This document shows positions 16,082 through 23,143 of a stretch of 64,000 nucleotides of DNA, piece after piece. How positions within the stretch are numbered: the stretch's first letter is position 1; every line of letters starts with the position of its first letter. Under the pieces are notes generated by a model. The model was not told the DNA's origin. It made no database searches and worked only from the letters and a program-made list of their open reading frames with translations. The DNA comes from Sulfurovaceae bacterium (GTDB taxonomy: Bacteria > Campylobacterota > Campylobacteria > Campylobacterales > Sulfurovaceae), in contig JAQTLE010000004.1 of the NCBI GenBank assembly GCA_028715055.1, positions 1-64,000 on the forward strand. Direction: 5' to 3'. A program made the position numbers and the translations under genes.

Positions 16082-16191
16082 GGATTCCGGATCAAGTCCG
16101 GAATGACGGATCCGAATATGGATCCCAGGGTCAAGCCCGAGGATGACGGAGTGGTTATCTTTTTGTGGATCGCCACCTTCGCGAGGATGAC
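16082..16191 (+). repeat. Cluster of three REP-like palindromes
   Basis: Three tandem copies: GGATTCCGGATCAAGTCCGGAATGAC (16082), GGATCCCAGGGTCAAGCCCGAGGATGAC (16120) and GGATCGCCACCTTCGCGAGGATGAC (16167). Loops and stems vary while the flanking GGAT and ATGAC are kept. They fill the space upstream of the VanZ-like gene. Confidence 0.85.
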
Positions 16192-16219
16192 GGATATTGA
16201 TGGATGACAAGTGTACATA

Positions 16220-16228
16220 TGCTACAAT
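16220..16228 (+). promoter_or_regulatory. Extended -10 promoter of the VanZ-like gene
   Basis: TGCTACAAT fits a TGnTAnaAT extended -10 element 20 bases before the GTG start at 16249. It directly follows the REP cluster. Confidence 0.45.
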
Positions 16229-16248
16229 AAATAAAAAAAGAGCGAATC

Positions 16249-16599
16249 GTGAGATACATCTATATAATATCTTTTTTTGTGACAATATTTGTCATAGAAT
16301 TTTTAGCTACAGCCACTAGAGGTGTAGAGTCTATAACTCTAGGATGGGATAAATTAAACCATTTTTTTGCATTTATGGTGTTGTATATATTGCTCTCGCT
16401 GGCTTTTCGAGATCTAAAAACGGTTTATAAAGTTTTGTTGCTTTTTGCTTTTGGATTGCAGATAGAGATAGTGCAGTCGTTTTTGCCATCTAGAGAATTT
16501 TCATATCTGGATATATCAGCCGATATAGTGGGCATTATGTTTGGACTTTTGATATACCATACATTGGTTCGTCATTCCGTGCTGCGACACGGAATCTAA
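16249..16599 (+). CDS. VanZ-like family membrane protein with repeat-encoded C-terminus
   Basis: The 116-residue protein begins at GTG. It has a membrane segment at the N-terminus (YIISFFVTIFVIEFLATA), then GWDKLNHFFAFMVLYILLSLAF, LLLFAFGLQIEIVQSFLPSREFSYLDISADIVG and a last helix. KLNHFxAF and EIxQxFxPxRxxSxxDxxAD are the typical VanZ-family features. Its function is unknown outside glycopeptide resistance; many bacteria carry such small versions. The last residues VRHSVLRHGI are encoded by a REP-like palindrome (16571-16596) that also provides the stop codon region, so the original C-terminus was replaced or extended. Confidence 0.8.
   Translation: MRYIYIISFFVTIFVIEFLATATRGVESITLGWDKLNHFFAFMVLYILLSLAFRDLKTVYKVLLLFAFGLQIEIVQSFLPSREFSYLDISADIVGIMFGLLIYHTLVRHSVLRHGI
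16571..16596 (-). repeat. REP-like palindrome inside the VanZ-like coding end
   Basis: GTCATTCCGTGCTGCGACACGGAATC is the reverse orientation of the dispersed palindrome family, nearly the reverse complement of the copy at 14342-14368. It forms the last codons of the VanZ-like gene. Confidence 0.8.
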
Positions 16600-16611
16600 A
16601 AAAAGTTATTT

Positions 16612-16750
16612 ATTTGATACTTTTTTCTCACAGAGAATGCAAGCACAAGAGAAAAGTATCACAAAAGCGTCACACTCACAAACCGCGACGCATAATCTCT
16701 GCGAAGCCTACCTAGATTATGCTGCTTTTCGAGTGTTCGTATGACAATAT
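16612..16750 (+). repeat. Composite structured repeat, copy 4
   Basis: The hairpin arms GATACTTTTTTCTC (16616-16629) and GAGAAAAGTATC (16649-16660) flank a longer loop than in other copies. The outer stem is GTCACAC with GTATGAC (16669-16675, 16739-16745; one mismatch), and the inner stem is ATAATCT/AGATTAT (16692-16698 with 16714-16720). Together with the REP at 16757 and the pseudogene at 16826 it fills the gap between the VanZ-like gene and the lipoprotein. Confidence 0.75.
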
Positions 16751-16825
16751 ATTTGTGGATTCCGGATCAAGTCCCCAATGACAAGTTTCGGGAATTGCTT
16801 CGTTTTTCACAATGACGTTGAAGGA

Positions 16826-16932
16826 CTAGAAGAAGTAATACTGCTCACGCCTTATTCATTTTCTTCGAGATTCAAGCGTCCTTTTCCTTCTATCATAAAT
16901 TGAAAAGAGTCATTTATAGGCATTTCGATAAT
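16826..16932 (-). pseudogene. Decayed C-terminal fragment of an outer-membrane beta-barrel gene
   Basis: Read on the minus strand, MPINDSFQFMIEGKGRLNLEENE followed by a stop matches MPMYDSFQFIMEGKARWNLEKDE of the intact protein at 17609-18118. The sequence then continues with a shifted frame to a YYFF-stop end like the NYFF end of the intact gene. Nothing homologous remains upstream. The fragment is therefore the remnant of a second gene copy, presumably truncated when repeats accumulated around it. It is too short for the ORF track. Confidence 0.78.
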
Positions 16933-17022
16933 GAAAAAAATTGATTTTTCGATTAAAAATATTACACAAAAACTACACACATAAATATCATAATATGCGA
17001 TATATCAATTAAAGGAGATATT

Positions 17023-17412
17023 ATGAGTCAAATACAAATAAAACATTTAGGCGCCATAGGTATTATTTCAGGTATATTATTGTTAACAGGATGTGTGGAC
17101 AATCAAGTGCCATATTATTATTCAGATGCAGGTGTTAATGATGTTATAGGCGTATATGATACTCCTATATATATTGATAGACCTTATTATCATCATAGAA
17201 ACAAATACTATTATGGCGGACAACATCATCATGATGGGAGCTATGATTATAAAGGCACTACATTGCAAGGCGGAGAATATCACGATGGACAAAATGGTGG
17301 AAGCAACAATTATCAAGGTAATACATTGCAAAGCGGACAATATAATGGTGGAAGCAATAATTATCAAGGCAATACATTGCAAGATGGACAACATAGCATA
17401 AGAAACCATTAA
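17023..17412 (+). CDS. Small His/Tyr/Gly/Asn-rich lipoprotein with tandem 17-residue repeats
   Basis: The 129-residue protein starts at ATG 6 bases after AAAGGAG. A signal peptide ends in the lipobox LLLTGC (Cys around 24), so it should be lipidated and anchored in a membrane. The mature part has PYYHHRNKYYYGGQHHHDG, then a 17-residue unit NGGSNNYQGNTLQxGQx repeated twice after a diverged first unit (YDYKGTTLQGGEYHDGQ). Histidine clusters could bind metal, but that is speculation. No family is recognised. It is flanked by repeats and by outer-membrane protein sequence on both sides. Confidence 0.75.
   Translation: MSQIQIKHLGAIGIISGILLLTGCVDNQVPYYYSDAGVNDVIGVYDTPIYIDRPYYHHRNKYYYGGQHHHDGSYDYKGTTLQGGEYHDGQNGGSNNYQGNTLQSGQYNGGSNNYQGNTLQDGQHSIRNH
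17293..17394 (+). repeat. Two tandem 51-base coding repeats
   Basis: Units 17293-17343 and 17344-17394 (AATGGTGGAAGCAAYAATTATCAAGG...) differ at only a few bases and are exact multiples of three. A diverged earlier unit precedes them. Such arrays can change copy number by slippage. Confidence 0.8.
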
Positions 17413-17499
17413 ATCTTTATACTTATTTAATCTCGTTCCCATGCAGGAGTGAATCAACTCTTGCAATTGAACTTAATTAGGTATTTATTTATTATTTAT

Positions 17500-17595
17500 G
17501 GATTCCGGATCAAGTCCGGAATGACTAGTTTCGTGAATTGCTTTGCCACTTCATGGCTCGCAATGATTGGATTCCTGTTTTTTCACAGGAATGAC
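17500..17595 (+). repeat. Two REP-like palindromes and a second short repeat
   Basis: GGATTCCGGATCAAGTCCGGAATGAC (17500-17525) and GGATTCCTGTTTTTTCACAGGAATGAC (17569-17595) flank CGTGAATTGCTTTGCCACTTCATGGCTCGCAATGA, a second palindromic repeat type related to 16787-16816. They lie between the lipoprotein and the convergent outer-membrane protein gene. Confidence 0.8.
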
Positions 17596-17608
17596 ATAGA
17601 CTAAAGGA

Positions 17609-18118
17609 CTAGAAGAAGTAGTTTACCCCAACTGTACCAAGCATGCCTTGCTCATCTTTTTCAAGATTCCAGCGTGCTTTTCCTTCCATTATAAATTGGA
17701 AAGAGTCATACATTGGTATTTTGAGTCCAGCACCTAATAACATATTCCAATCATCGCGATTTGAAACATCGCTTATAGTACGATATCCAAGCCCTAGATC
17801 AGCAAATGGGATAACAGAATTGATGGGACTAAAATCATAACCAACACTGCCGATATAATCAACAACATTAACTTTTTGAGAGCCATAATCCGGATTTGTA
17901 TATAATACTTCGCCTATGGCAGACCATTTATCCGTAAAATGGTAACCTACTCGCAACCCGGCACCTGGAAAATAATTGTCAAGAGCATCACCGCTTCCAC
18001 CTTCAAAAATTGCTACACCTGACAAACCGACTTCCCATGGCTTTGCAATGGCATCCGCTTGTCCATAAACAGCACCACTCATTACTAACAAGGTGACTAA
18101 TGATATTTTTTTTAACAT
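17609..18118 (-). CDS. Outer-membrane beta-barrel (OmpA-like/porin-fold) protein
   Basis: The start is the second methionine of the track frame (18118), behind AAGGAG. The 169-residue product has a signal peptide (MLKKISLVTLLVMSGAVYGQ) and then an eight-strand-like barrel pattern: WEVGLSGVAIFEG, LRVGYHFTDKWSAIGEVLY, YIGSVGYDFSP, FADLGLGYR, LLGAGLKIP, and the terminal VGVNYFF with the C-terminal phenylalanine that the BAM machinery recognises. It fits the outer membrane beta-barrel domain family. The role is unknown. A decayed relative lies 0.7 kb away at 16826. Confidence 0.8.
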   Translation of the reverse strand: MLKKISLVTLLVMSGAVYGQADAIAKPWEVGLSGVAIFEGGSGDALDNYFPGAGLRVGYHFTDKWSAIGEVLYTNPDYGSQKVNVVDYIGSVGYDFSPINSVIPFADLGLGYRTISDVSNRDDWNMLLGAGLKIPMYDSFQFIMEGKARWNLEKDEQGMLGTVGVNYFF

Positions 18119-18223
18119 AATATTCTCCTTCAATTTCAATGATTCTTTTTAATATTAAAACACATTAAATATTTAACCAAACTTAAAATGATTGCTTAAA
18201 ATATAAATTTTTTTAAAATAAAT

Positions 18224-18649
18224 TTATAATCTTCGGTGTTCTATTTTTGTGCATTTGCTTTGTACGACTTTTATGCCACTTTCTTGTGCTTTTGCGGCAG
18301 CTTCATTGTTCACAAGTCCTAGCTGAGTCCATACACAATACACATCACCTCTTGCTATGGCTTCATCTATCACTGAGGCTATCACTTCTGGTTTGCGAAA
18401 AATATCAACCATATCTATCTTGCATGGAATTTCGCTCAAGCTCCTATATACTTTTTCGCCTAGTATGGTCTCTTCTTTTGGATATACCGGTATTATAGTA
18501 AAGCCCGCGTTTTTGAGATATCGTGCAACCATATTACTGGCTTTCCTCTCATCGGGCGAGCATCCTATGATCGCGATTGTTTTAGTCTTGTCAAAAATAT
18601 CTTTCATTTGTGCTTGGTCAGTATTGACAGTAGGAAATTCGCATTCCAT
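18224..18649 (-). CDS. CoA-binding domain protein (YccU-type)
   Basis: The start chosen is the internal ATG at 18649, preceded by AAGGAAG; the longer frame to 18718 would be translated from an inserted repeat. The 141-residue protein is a single Rossmann-fold CoA-binding domain: IAIIGCSPDERKASNMVARYLKNAG, then IIPVYPKEETILGEKVYRSL, and VWTQLGLVNNEAA near the end. Members of this small family bind CoA and have no firmly known role. It is divergent from ilvA across the inverted-repeat element. Confidence 0.85.
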   Translation of the reverse strand: MECEFPTVNTDQAQMKDIFDKTKTIAIIGCSPDERKASNMVARYLKNAGFTIIPVYPKEETILGEKVYRSLSEIPCKIDMVDIFRKPEVIASVIDEAIARGDVYCVWTQLGLVNNEAAAKAQESGIKVVQSKCTKIEHRRL

Positions 18650-18680
18650 TATTTTACTTCCTTGTTTGTAGGTTGGTCTG

Positions 18681-18951
18681 TTACCCCAATTAGGCACATA
18701 CCTAAATTTTGAGAGCATCAGGGATAGTAAGATTTGGATAAAAAAAGTTAAAGGACTACCCCAAAGGTAATTCGAGACTTTTTTTGTTCAAAGATTGCTT
18801 GTCTTTCATGCTCCCAATAGGGTACAATGCTTTTGCACATACTCATCGTTAAAACTTCTCAACGTAGCTTTGGGCTATGCTTTCAAAGTTTCGCCTTGAT
18901 TATGCACAAAATCATTTGTATCAAAACTTAGGTATGTATCTAATGGGGTAA
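18681..18951. mobile_element. MITE/BIME-like ~270-bp element with inverted-repeat ends
   Basis: The left end TTACCCCAATTAGGCACATACCTAAATTTTGA (18681 onward) is matched in inverted orientation by the right end TCAAAACTTAGGTATGTATCTAATGGGGTAA (18921-18951), with a few mismatches and one indel. Each end also holds its own small palindrome (TTAGG...CCTAA). The interior has no reading frame. This fits a nonautonomous miniature element or a pair of inverted REP units. The target duplication is unclear. Its right end touches the ilvA promoter, and its left end forms the spurious 5' extension of the CoA-binding gene. Confidence 0.6.
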
Positions 18952-18953
18952 TA

Positions 18954-18962
18954 TGTTATAAT
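18954..18962 (+). promoter_or_regulatory. Extended -10 promoter of ilvA
   Basis: TGTTATAAT is a perfect extended -10 element 30 bases before the ilvA ATG. Any -35 contact would fall inside the right inverted repeat of the element at 18681-18951. Confidence 0.6.
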
Positions 18963-18992
18963 TGTATCCAATTATGGCAACAGGAAAATTAA

Positions 18993-20204
18993 ATGTTAAA
19001 TCTTGATACTATCAAAAAAGCAGCAAAAAGGATAGAAAAAGTTGCACATCATACACCTTTTTCTTATGCTCCTGTTTTGAGCAATTTAAGCGGTTATGAC
19101 GTATATCTCAAAAATGAAAATCTTCAACGCACAGGGTCATTCAAACTTCGTGGAGCTTTCAATAAAATTGCAGCACTCGCAGAAGAGGGTAACACAAAAG
19201 GTGTGGTAGCAGCAAGTGCAGGAAATCATGCACAAGGAGTAGCGCTTGGCGCGGCACATTTTGGGCTTCTGGCCGCCATCGTTATGCCAGAATCAACACC
19301 GCTCAATAAGATACAAGGCGTAAAAGATTTTGGCGCAGAAGTCATATTGCATGGCTCTAATTATGATGAAGCTTATGCCTATGCCATAGATTACGCCAAA
19401 AACAACGATGCGAGTTTTGTGCATCCGTTTGCCGATGATGATGTTATGGCAGGACAAGGCACAATAGCATTGGAAATGCTCCAAGATATAAGCGATCTGG
19501 ATGTGATCATCGTTCCGGTTGGCGGCGGCGGACTTATAAGCGGAGTCGCTACAGCAGCCAAAGCCATAAATCCGAAGATCAAAGTAATAGGAGTAGCTGC
19601 CAAAGGCGCTCCGGCAATGAAACAATCATTTGATGCCAAAAAACCTATAGATTCACTGCATGTCAAAACTATTGCAGATGGAATTGCCGTGAGAGATACT
19701 TCGCCCGTGACATTGGAATATATATTAAATAATGTAGATGATATAGTTTTGGTGCGCGAAGATGAGATAGCCAATGCGATTTTATTTTTGCTCGAAAAAC
19801 AAAAAATACTTGTAGAAGGCGCTGGCGCTGTTGGAGTAGCTGCACTCATACATCATAAGTTGAAATTGCCTAAAAATAGCAAAATAGGCATAGTAGTCAG
19901 CGGCGGCAACATAGATGTAACTATGCTCTCTCTCATAATCGAAAAAGGGCTTATGAAATCAGCGAGAAAAATGAAGCTAATGGTAACGCTTGTAGATAAG
20001 CCCGGAGCATTGATGAGATTTACCGAGATACTAAGAAGTGTCGGAGCCAATATAGTACAGATCGGTTATGACAGGACTTCTATTGATCTTGAATTTGGCG
20101 ATGCGCATGTATCTGTATCGTTAGAAACCAAAGGCGAAGCACATCAGGAAGAAATAAGAACCAAACTAAAACAAAACGGTTTTGTATTTAGCGAAGCGCA
20201 CTAA
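18993..20204 (+). CDS. ilvA: Threonine ammonia-lyase (threonine dehydratase), with C-terminal ACT domain
   Basis: The 403-residue protein is a fold-type II PLP enzyme: KNENLQRTGSFKLRGAFNK contains the PLP lysine, VAASAGNHAQGVALGA the substrate loop, and VPVGGGGLISGVATA the phosphate-binding glycine loop. From about residue 330, LMVTLVDKPGALMRFTEIL starts an ACT domain. It converts threonine to 2-oxobutanoate, the first step to isoleucine. The length and single ACT domain fit the roughly 400-residue class. The next gene starts directly after its stop. Confidence 0.93.
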   Translation: MLNLDTIKKAAKRIEKVAHHTPFSYAPVLSNLSGYDVYLKNENLQRTGSFKLRGAFNKIAALAEEGNTKGVVAASAGNHAQGVALGAAHFGLLAAIVMPESTPLNKIQGVKDFGAEVILHGSNYDEAYAYAIDYAKNNDASFVHPFADDDVMAGQGTIALEMLQDISDLDVIIVPVGGGGLISGVATAAKAINPKIKVIGVAAKGAPAMKQSFDAKKPIDSLHVKTIADGIAVRDTSPVTLEYILNNVDDIVLVREDEIANAILFLLEKQKILVEGAGAVGVAALIHHKLKLPKNSKIGIVVSGGNIDVTMLSLIIEKGLMKSARKMKLMVTLVDKPGALMRFTEILRSVGANIVQIGYDRTSIDLEFGDAHVSVSLETKGEAHQEEIRTKLKQNGFVFSEAH

Positions 20205-21110
20205 ATGATAGCTATTGATCTGGGTTCAAATACCTTGCGTGTATTGCAGATGGATTGTAGCAGCGGGGAATTTTTGTATGAGTATCAAAAAATTGTAAGA
20301 ACTGCTGATAATCTCATTCACACCGGAGTGATCTCACTAGAGGCAAAAGACAGGATAATATGTGCTATCAATGAAGCGGCGTCGCATATCGATTTTACAA
20401 AAGATAAGATCAAAGCCGTTACCACGCAAGCCATGAGGGCAGCAAAAAACAGTTCCGAGATATTGGAAGAAATTTATAAAGAAACCGGAGTAAGATTTGA
20501 GATAATTGACGGATATACTGAAGCCAGACTTACTATATCGGCAGTTTTAAAACGTCTAGATATATTAGGCATCATGCCTAAAAATGGGTTTGCAATGATC
20601 GATATAGGCGGCGCATCTACCGAGATCGCTTTTGTATATGATGATGACATCGTAGCTCAAAGTTTTCCGATCGGCATAGTGACTTTGTCTCAAACTTATC
20701 CTAGCCTAGATAGATTAGAAAATATTTTGCCCGGTAAGATCAAAATAATAAACGACTATATACAAAACATTATAAGTCAAAAAGGTAAAGTTGATATGGT
20801 TGTAGCCACAGCAGGTACCCCAACCACAGTAGCTGCTATGAAAATAGGTTTGGATTTTGATACTTATGAGGCTTCCAAGATAAACGGCATGAAGCTTGAT
20901 CTTTCTGATATGGATGAGCAACTTGAGAGATTACTCCATATGAGTGAAAATATGCGCCAGATTGCAGTAGGTACCGATAGGAGCGATCTTATAGCCACTG
21001 GGATAGTGTTGTTTAAATCACTATTAAAATTGCTTGGTAAAAACGAATGTGTCGTCGTCGATGACGGACTCAGAGAGGGCGTAGCTCTAGAAGGATGCAA
21101 AGCTATATGA
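20205..21110 (+). CDS. Ppx/GppA phosphatase family protein (short form)
   Basis: The 301-residue protein has the ASKHA-fold signatures of the exopolyphosphatase/guanosine pentaphosphatase family: MIAIDLGSNTLRVLQMD at the start, TQAMRAAKNSSEIL, FEIIDGYTEA, and AMIDIGGASTEIAF in the phosphate-binding domain. It lacks the C-terminal HD-like domain of longer members such as the 499-residue paralogue at 42316. It probably hydrolyses polyphosphate or (p)ppGpp, though the exact substrate is not predictable. Its ATG directly follows the ilvA stop, so the two are likely cotranscribed. Confidence 0.87.
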   Translation: MIAIDLGSNTLRVLQMDCSSGEFLYEYQKIVRTADNLIHTGVISLEAKDRIICAINEAASHIDFTKDKIKAVTTQAMRAAKNSSEILEEIYKETGVRFEIIDGYTEARLTISAVLKRLDILGIMPKNGFAMIDIGGASTEIAFVYDDDIVAQSFPIGIVTLSQTYPSLDRLENILPGKIKIINDYIQNIISQKGKVDMVVATAGTPTTVAAMKIGLDFDTYEASKINGMKLDLSDMDEQLERLLHMSENMRQIAVGTDRSDLIATGIVLFKSLLKLLGKNECVVVDDGLREGVALEGCKAI

Positions 21111-21112
21111 TG

Positions 21113-21300
21113 TCATACTGGATTTATTTCAGTATCTCTAATTTGTTTTTTCTTTACTACCTTTTTAGAAAAGGTAGCCCCAAAATCGTCACACTCACAA
21201 ACCGCAACGCTAGATTTTTGCGGCATATGCTCAAAATCTAGCTGCTTTTCGAATGCTCGTGTGACATTATTTTATATATGTAACGTCATTCCTGCATAGG
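21113..21300 (+). repeat. Composite structured repeat, copy 5 (most complete)
   Basis: The order is: a REP-like hairpin (GTCATACTG...CAGTATC), the hairpin CTACCTTTT/AAAAGGTAG (21157-21165 with 21169-21177), an outer stem GTCACAC/GTGTGAC (21188-21194 with 21259-21265) enclosing an inner stem TAGATTTT/AAAATCTA (21211-21218 with 21233-21240), then ATTATTTTATATATGTAACGTCATTCC. Copies 1 and 3 share the same outer parts in reverse orientation. It occupies most of the gap between ppx and ilvB; a further palindrome CCCACGGAGACCGTGGG lies near 21333. Confidence 0.78.
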
Positions 21301-21406
21301 AGTGTGTATTTATCTTTTGTGATTAAGTATGCATCCCACGGAGACCGTGGGAACGAGATTTAATAATAGGTTTCACCTGCAAATTTGCTGATTTCTAAAC
21401 TTTTTT

Positions 21407-21415
21407 TGCTATAAT
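21407..21415 (+). promoter_or_regulatory. Extended -10 promoter of ilvB-ilvH
   Basis: TGCTATAAT lies 33 bases before the ilvB ATG (21449). A T-rich stretch precedes it in place of a clear -35. GGAGAAGAG before the ATG is the ribosome-binding site. No leader peptide or attenuator is evident. Confidence 0.6.
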
Positions 21416-21448
21416 CAATCCCAAAACTATATCTTTGGAGAAGAGACC

Positions 21449-23143
21449 ATGAAAATGAGTGGAGCACAAATGGTGTGCGAAGCACTCATCGCCGAGGGAG
21501 TTACAACCGTTTTTGGTTACCCCGGCGGTGCTATTATGAACGTATATGACGCAATCTATAAACAAAACGGATTTGAGCACATACTCAATCGCCATGAGCA
21601 AGCTGCAGTTCATGCAGCTGATGGTTATGCTAGAGCTACAGGTAAAGTCGGAGTTGCAATGGTGACAAGCGGACCTGGGTTTACTAATGCTATAACAGGT
21701 CTGGCAACTGCTTATATGGACTCTATACCTATGGTTGTCATATCCGGACAGGTTCCACTTTCTCTAATAGGCACAGACGGATTTCAAGAAGTAGATGCAG
21801 TAGGAATATCCAGATCTTGTACAAAGCACAATTATTTGGTAGGAAGCATAGAAGATCTGCCTCGTATAATCAAAGAAGCATTTTATATTGCCAATTCGGG
21901 TAGACCGGGTCCTGTACTTGTAGATATCCCAAAAGATATAACAGCAGAATATGGTGTATTTAATTATCCTGCCGAAGTAAATATTCCAACTTATCGTCCT
22001 GTTTCCAAAGGCAATGATAGACAGATCAAAAAAGCAGTCGATGCTATATTGGAATCAAAAAAACCACTTTTATATGTCGGTGGTGGAGTAGTTCTAGGCA
22101 ATGCAAGTGATTTGGTGCGAGAATTTGCAAAATTAACTCAAATTCCGGCTGTTGAAACTTTGATGGCAAGAGGTGTTATGGGAAGCGATAATCCATTGTT
22201 GCTTGGTATGATAGGAATGCATGGAAATTACGCTTCAAATATGGCCATGAGCGAAACTGATTTGATCATATCACTTGGTGCTAGATTTGATGACAGGGTT
22301 ACCGGAAAGCTCAGTGAATTTGCTAAGTATGCGCAAATAATACATATAGATATAGATCCTGCAAACATAGGAAAAATTGTAGATGTAGATTATCCTATAG
22401 TAGGTGATGTAAACGATGTATTGCAAAAAATGACTTCTCAATTGGTCGGAACTGTAAATCCGGATAGATATCAAGCTTGGAGAGAAATATTAGCAAGGTA
22501 TGACGAGCTTCATCCGCTTAGTTATAACGATAGCGATGAGGTCATAAAACCACAATGGGCGATTCAGAGAATCGGAGAGATGCTAGGAAAAAAAGCTATC
22601 ATCACATCTGATGTTGGACAACACCAGATGTGGGCAGCACAATTTTATCCATTCGATAGACCGCGGCAATGGATAAACTCCGGCGGTCTTGGTACTATGG
22701 GCTTTGGTTTCCCTGCAGCCTTAGGCGCTAAACGCGGCGTACCTGAAAAAACAGTTGTTAATATAACAGGCGATGGATCAATACTCATGAATATGCAAGA
22801 ACTTATAACAGCAGCTGAGTATAATATCCCGGTAATCAATGTTATTCTTAATAATAACTTTTTGGGAATGGTAAGACAATGGCAGACATTCTTTTATGAC
22901 AAGAGATATTCTGCGACTGATTTGAGTTTTCAGCCAAATTTCAAAGCCTTGGCTGAAGCATGCGGTGGTATAGGCTATGATGTAGCAACAAAAAAAGAGT
23001 TTGATGAAGCTATAAACGATGCCATCAAACAAAATAAAGTTTGTTTTGTGAATGTGGCTGTACATCGCTTCGAGAATGTACTACCTATGGTGCCGGCAGG
23101 TGGTGCATTGTATAATATGTTATTAGAGCACAAGGACCAATAA
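21449..23143 (+). CDS. ilvB: Acetolactate synthase (AHAS), large catalytic subunit
   Basis: The 564-residue ThDP enzyme shows the N-terminal GAQMVCEALIAEGVTTVFGYPGG with downstream HEQAAVHAADGYARATG (catalytic glutamate region), the FAD-binding middle domain (ARFDDRVTGKLSEFA) and the ThDP/Mg motif GDGSILMNMQELITAAEYNI. It condenses two pyruvates, or pyruvate with 2-oxobutanoate from IlvA, for branched-chain amino acids. The regulatory subunit gene starts at TAATG, overlapping by one base, so subunit synthesis is coupled. Length matches the family. Confidence 0.96.
   Translation: MKMSGAQMVCEALIAEGVTTVFGYPGGAIMNVYDAIYKQNGFEHILNRHEQAAVHAADGYARATGKVGVAMVTSGPGFTNAITGLATAYMDSIPMVVISGQVPLSLIGTDGFQEVDAVGISRSCTKHNYLVGSIEDLPRIIKEAFYIANSGRPGPVLVDIPKDITAEYGVFNYPAEVNIPTYRPVSKGNDRQIKKAVDAILESKKPLLYVGGGVVLGNASDLVREFAKLTQIPAVETLMARGVMGSDNPLLLGMIGMHGNYASNMAMSETDLIISLGARFDDRVTGKLSEFAKYAQIIHIDIDPANIGKIVDVDYPIVGDVNDVLQKMTSQLVGTVNPDRYQAWREILARYDELHPLSYNDSDEVIKPQWAIQRIGEMLGKKAIITSDVGQHQMWAAQFYPFDRPRQWINSGGLGTMGFGFPAALGAKRGVPEKTVVNITGDGSILMNMQELITAAEYNIPVINVILNNNFLGMVRQWQTFFYDKRYSATDLSFQPNFKALAEACGGIGYDVATKKEFDEAINDAIKQNKVCFVNVAVHRFENVLPMVPAGGALYNMLLEHKDQ

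Noticed and set aside
15775-16285. ORFs of 60-90 aa on both strands between the 66-aa gene and the VanZ-like gene
   Set aside because: They translate palindromic repeats (for example RHPREGGDP and VILGLDPGIH), which commonly give false frames.
13858-18000. Possible CRISPR array
   Set aside because: Repeats are palindromic, irregularly spaced, in both orientations and lack uniform unique spacers; no cas genes are nearby.
18650-18718. N-terminal extension of the CoA-binding protein
   Set aside because: These codons come from the inverted-repeat end of the 18681-18951 element; the internal ATG has the ribosome-binding site.
21333-21350. CCCACGGAGACCGTGGG palindrome as an ilvB attenuator
   Set aside because: It lies upstream of the predicted ilvB -10 box, so it would not be in the transcript, and it resembles other dispersed palindromes.
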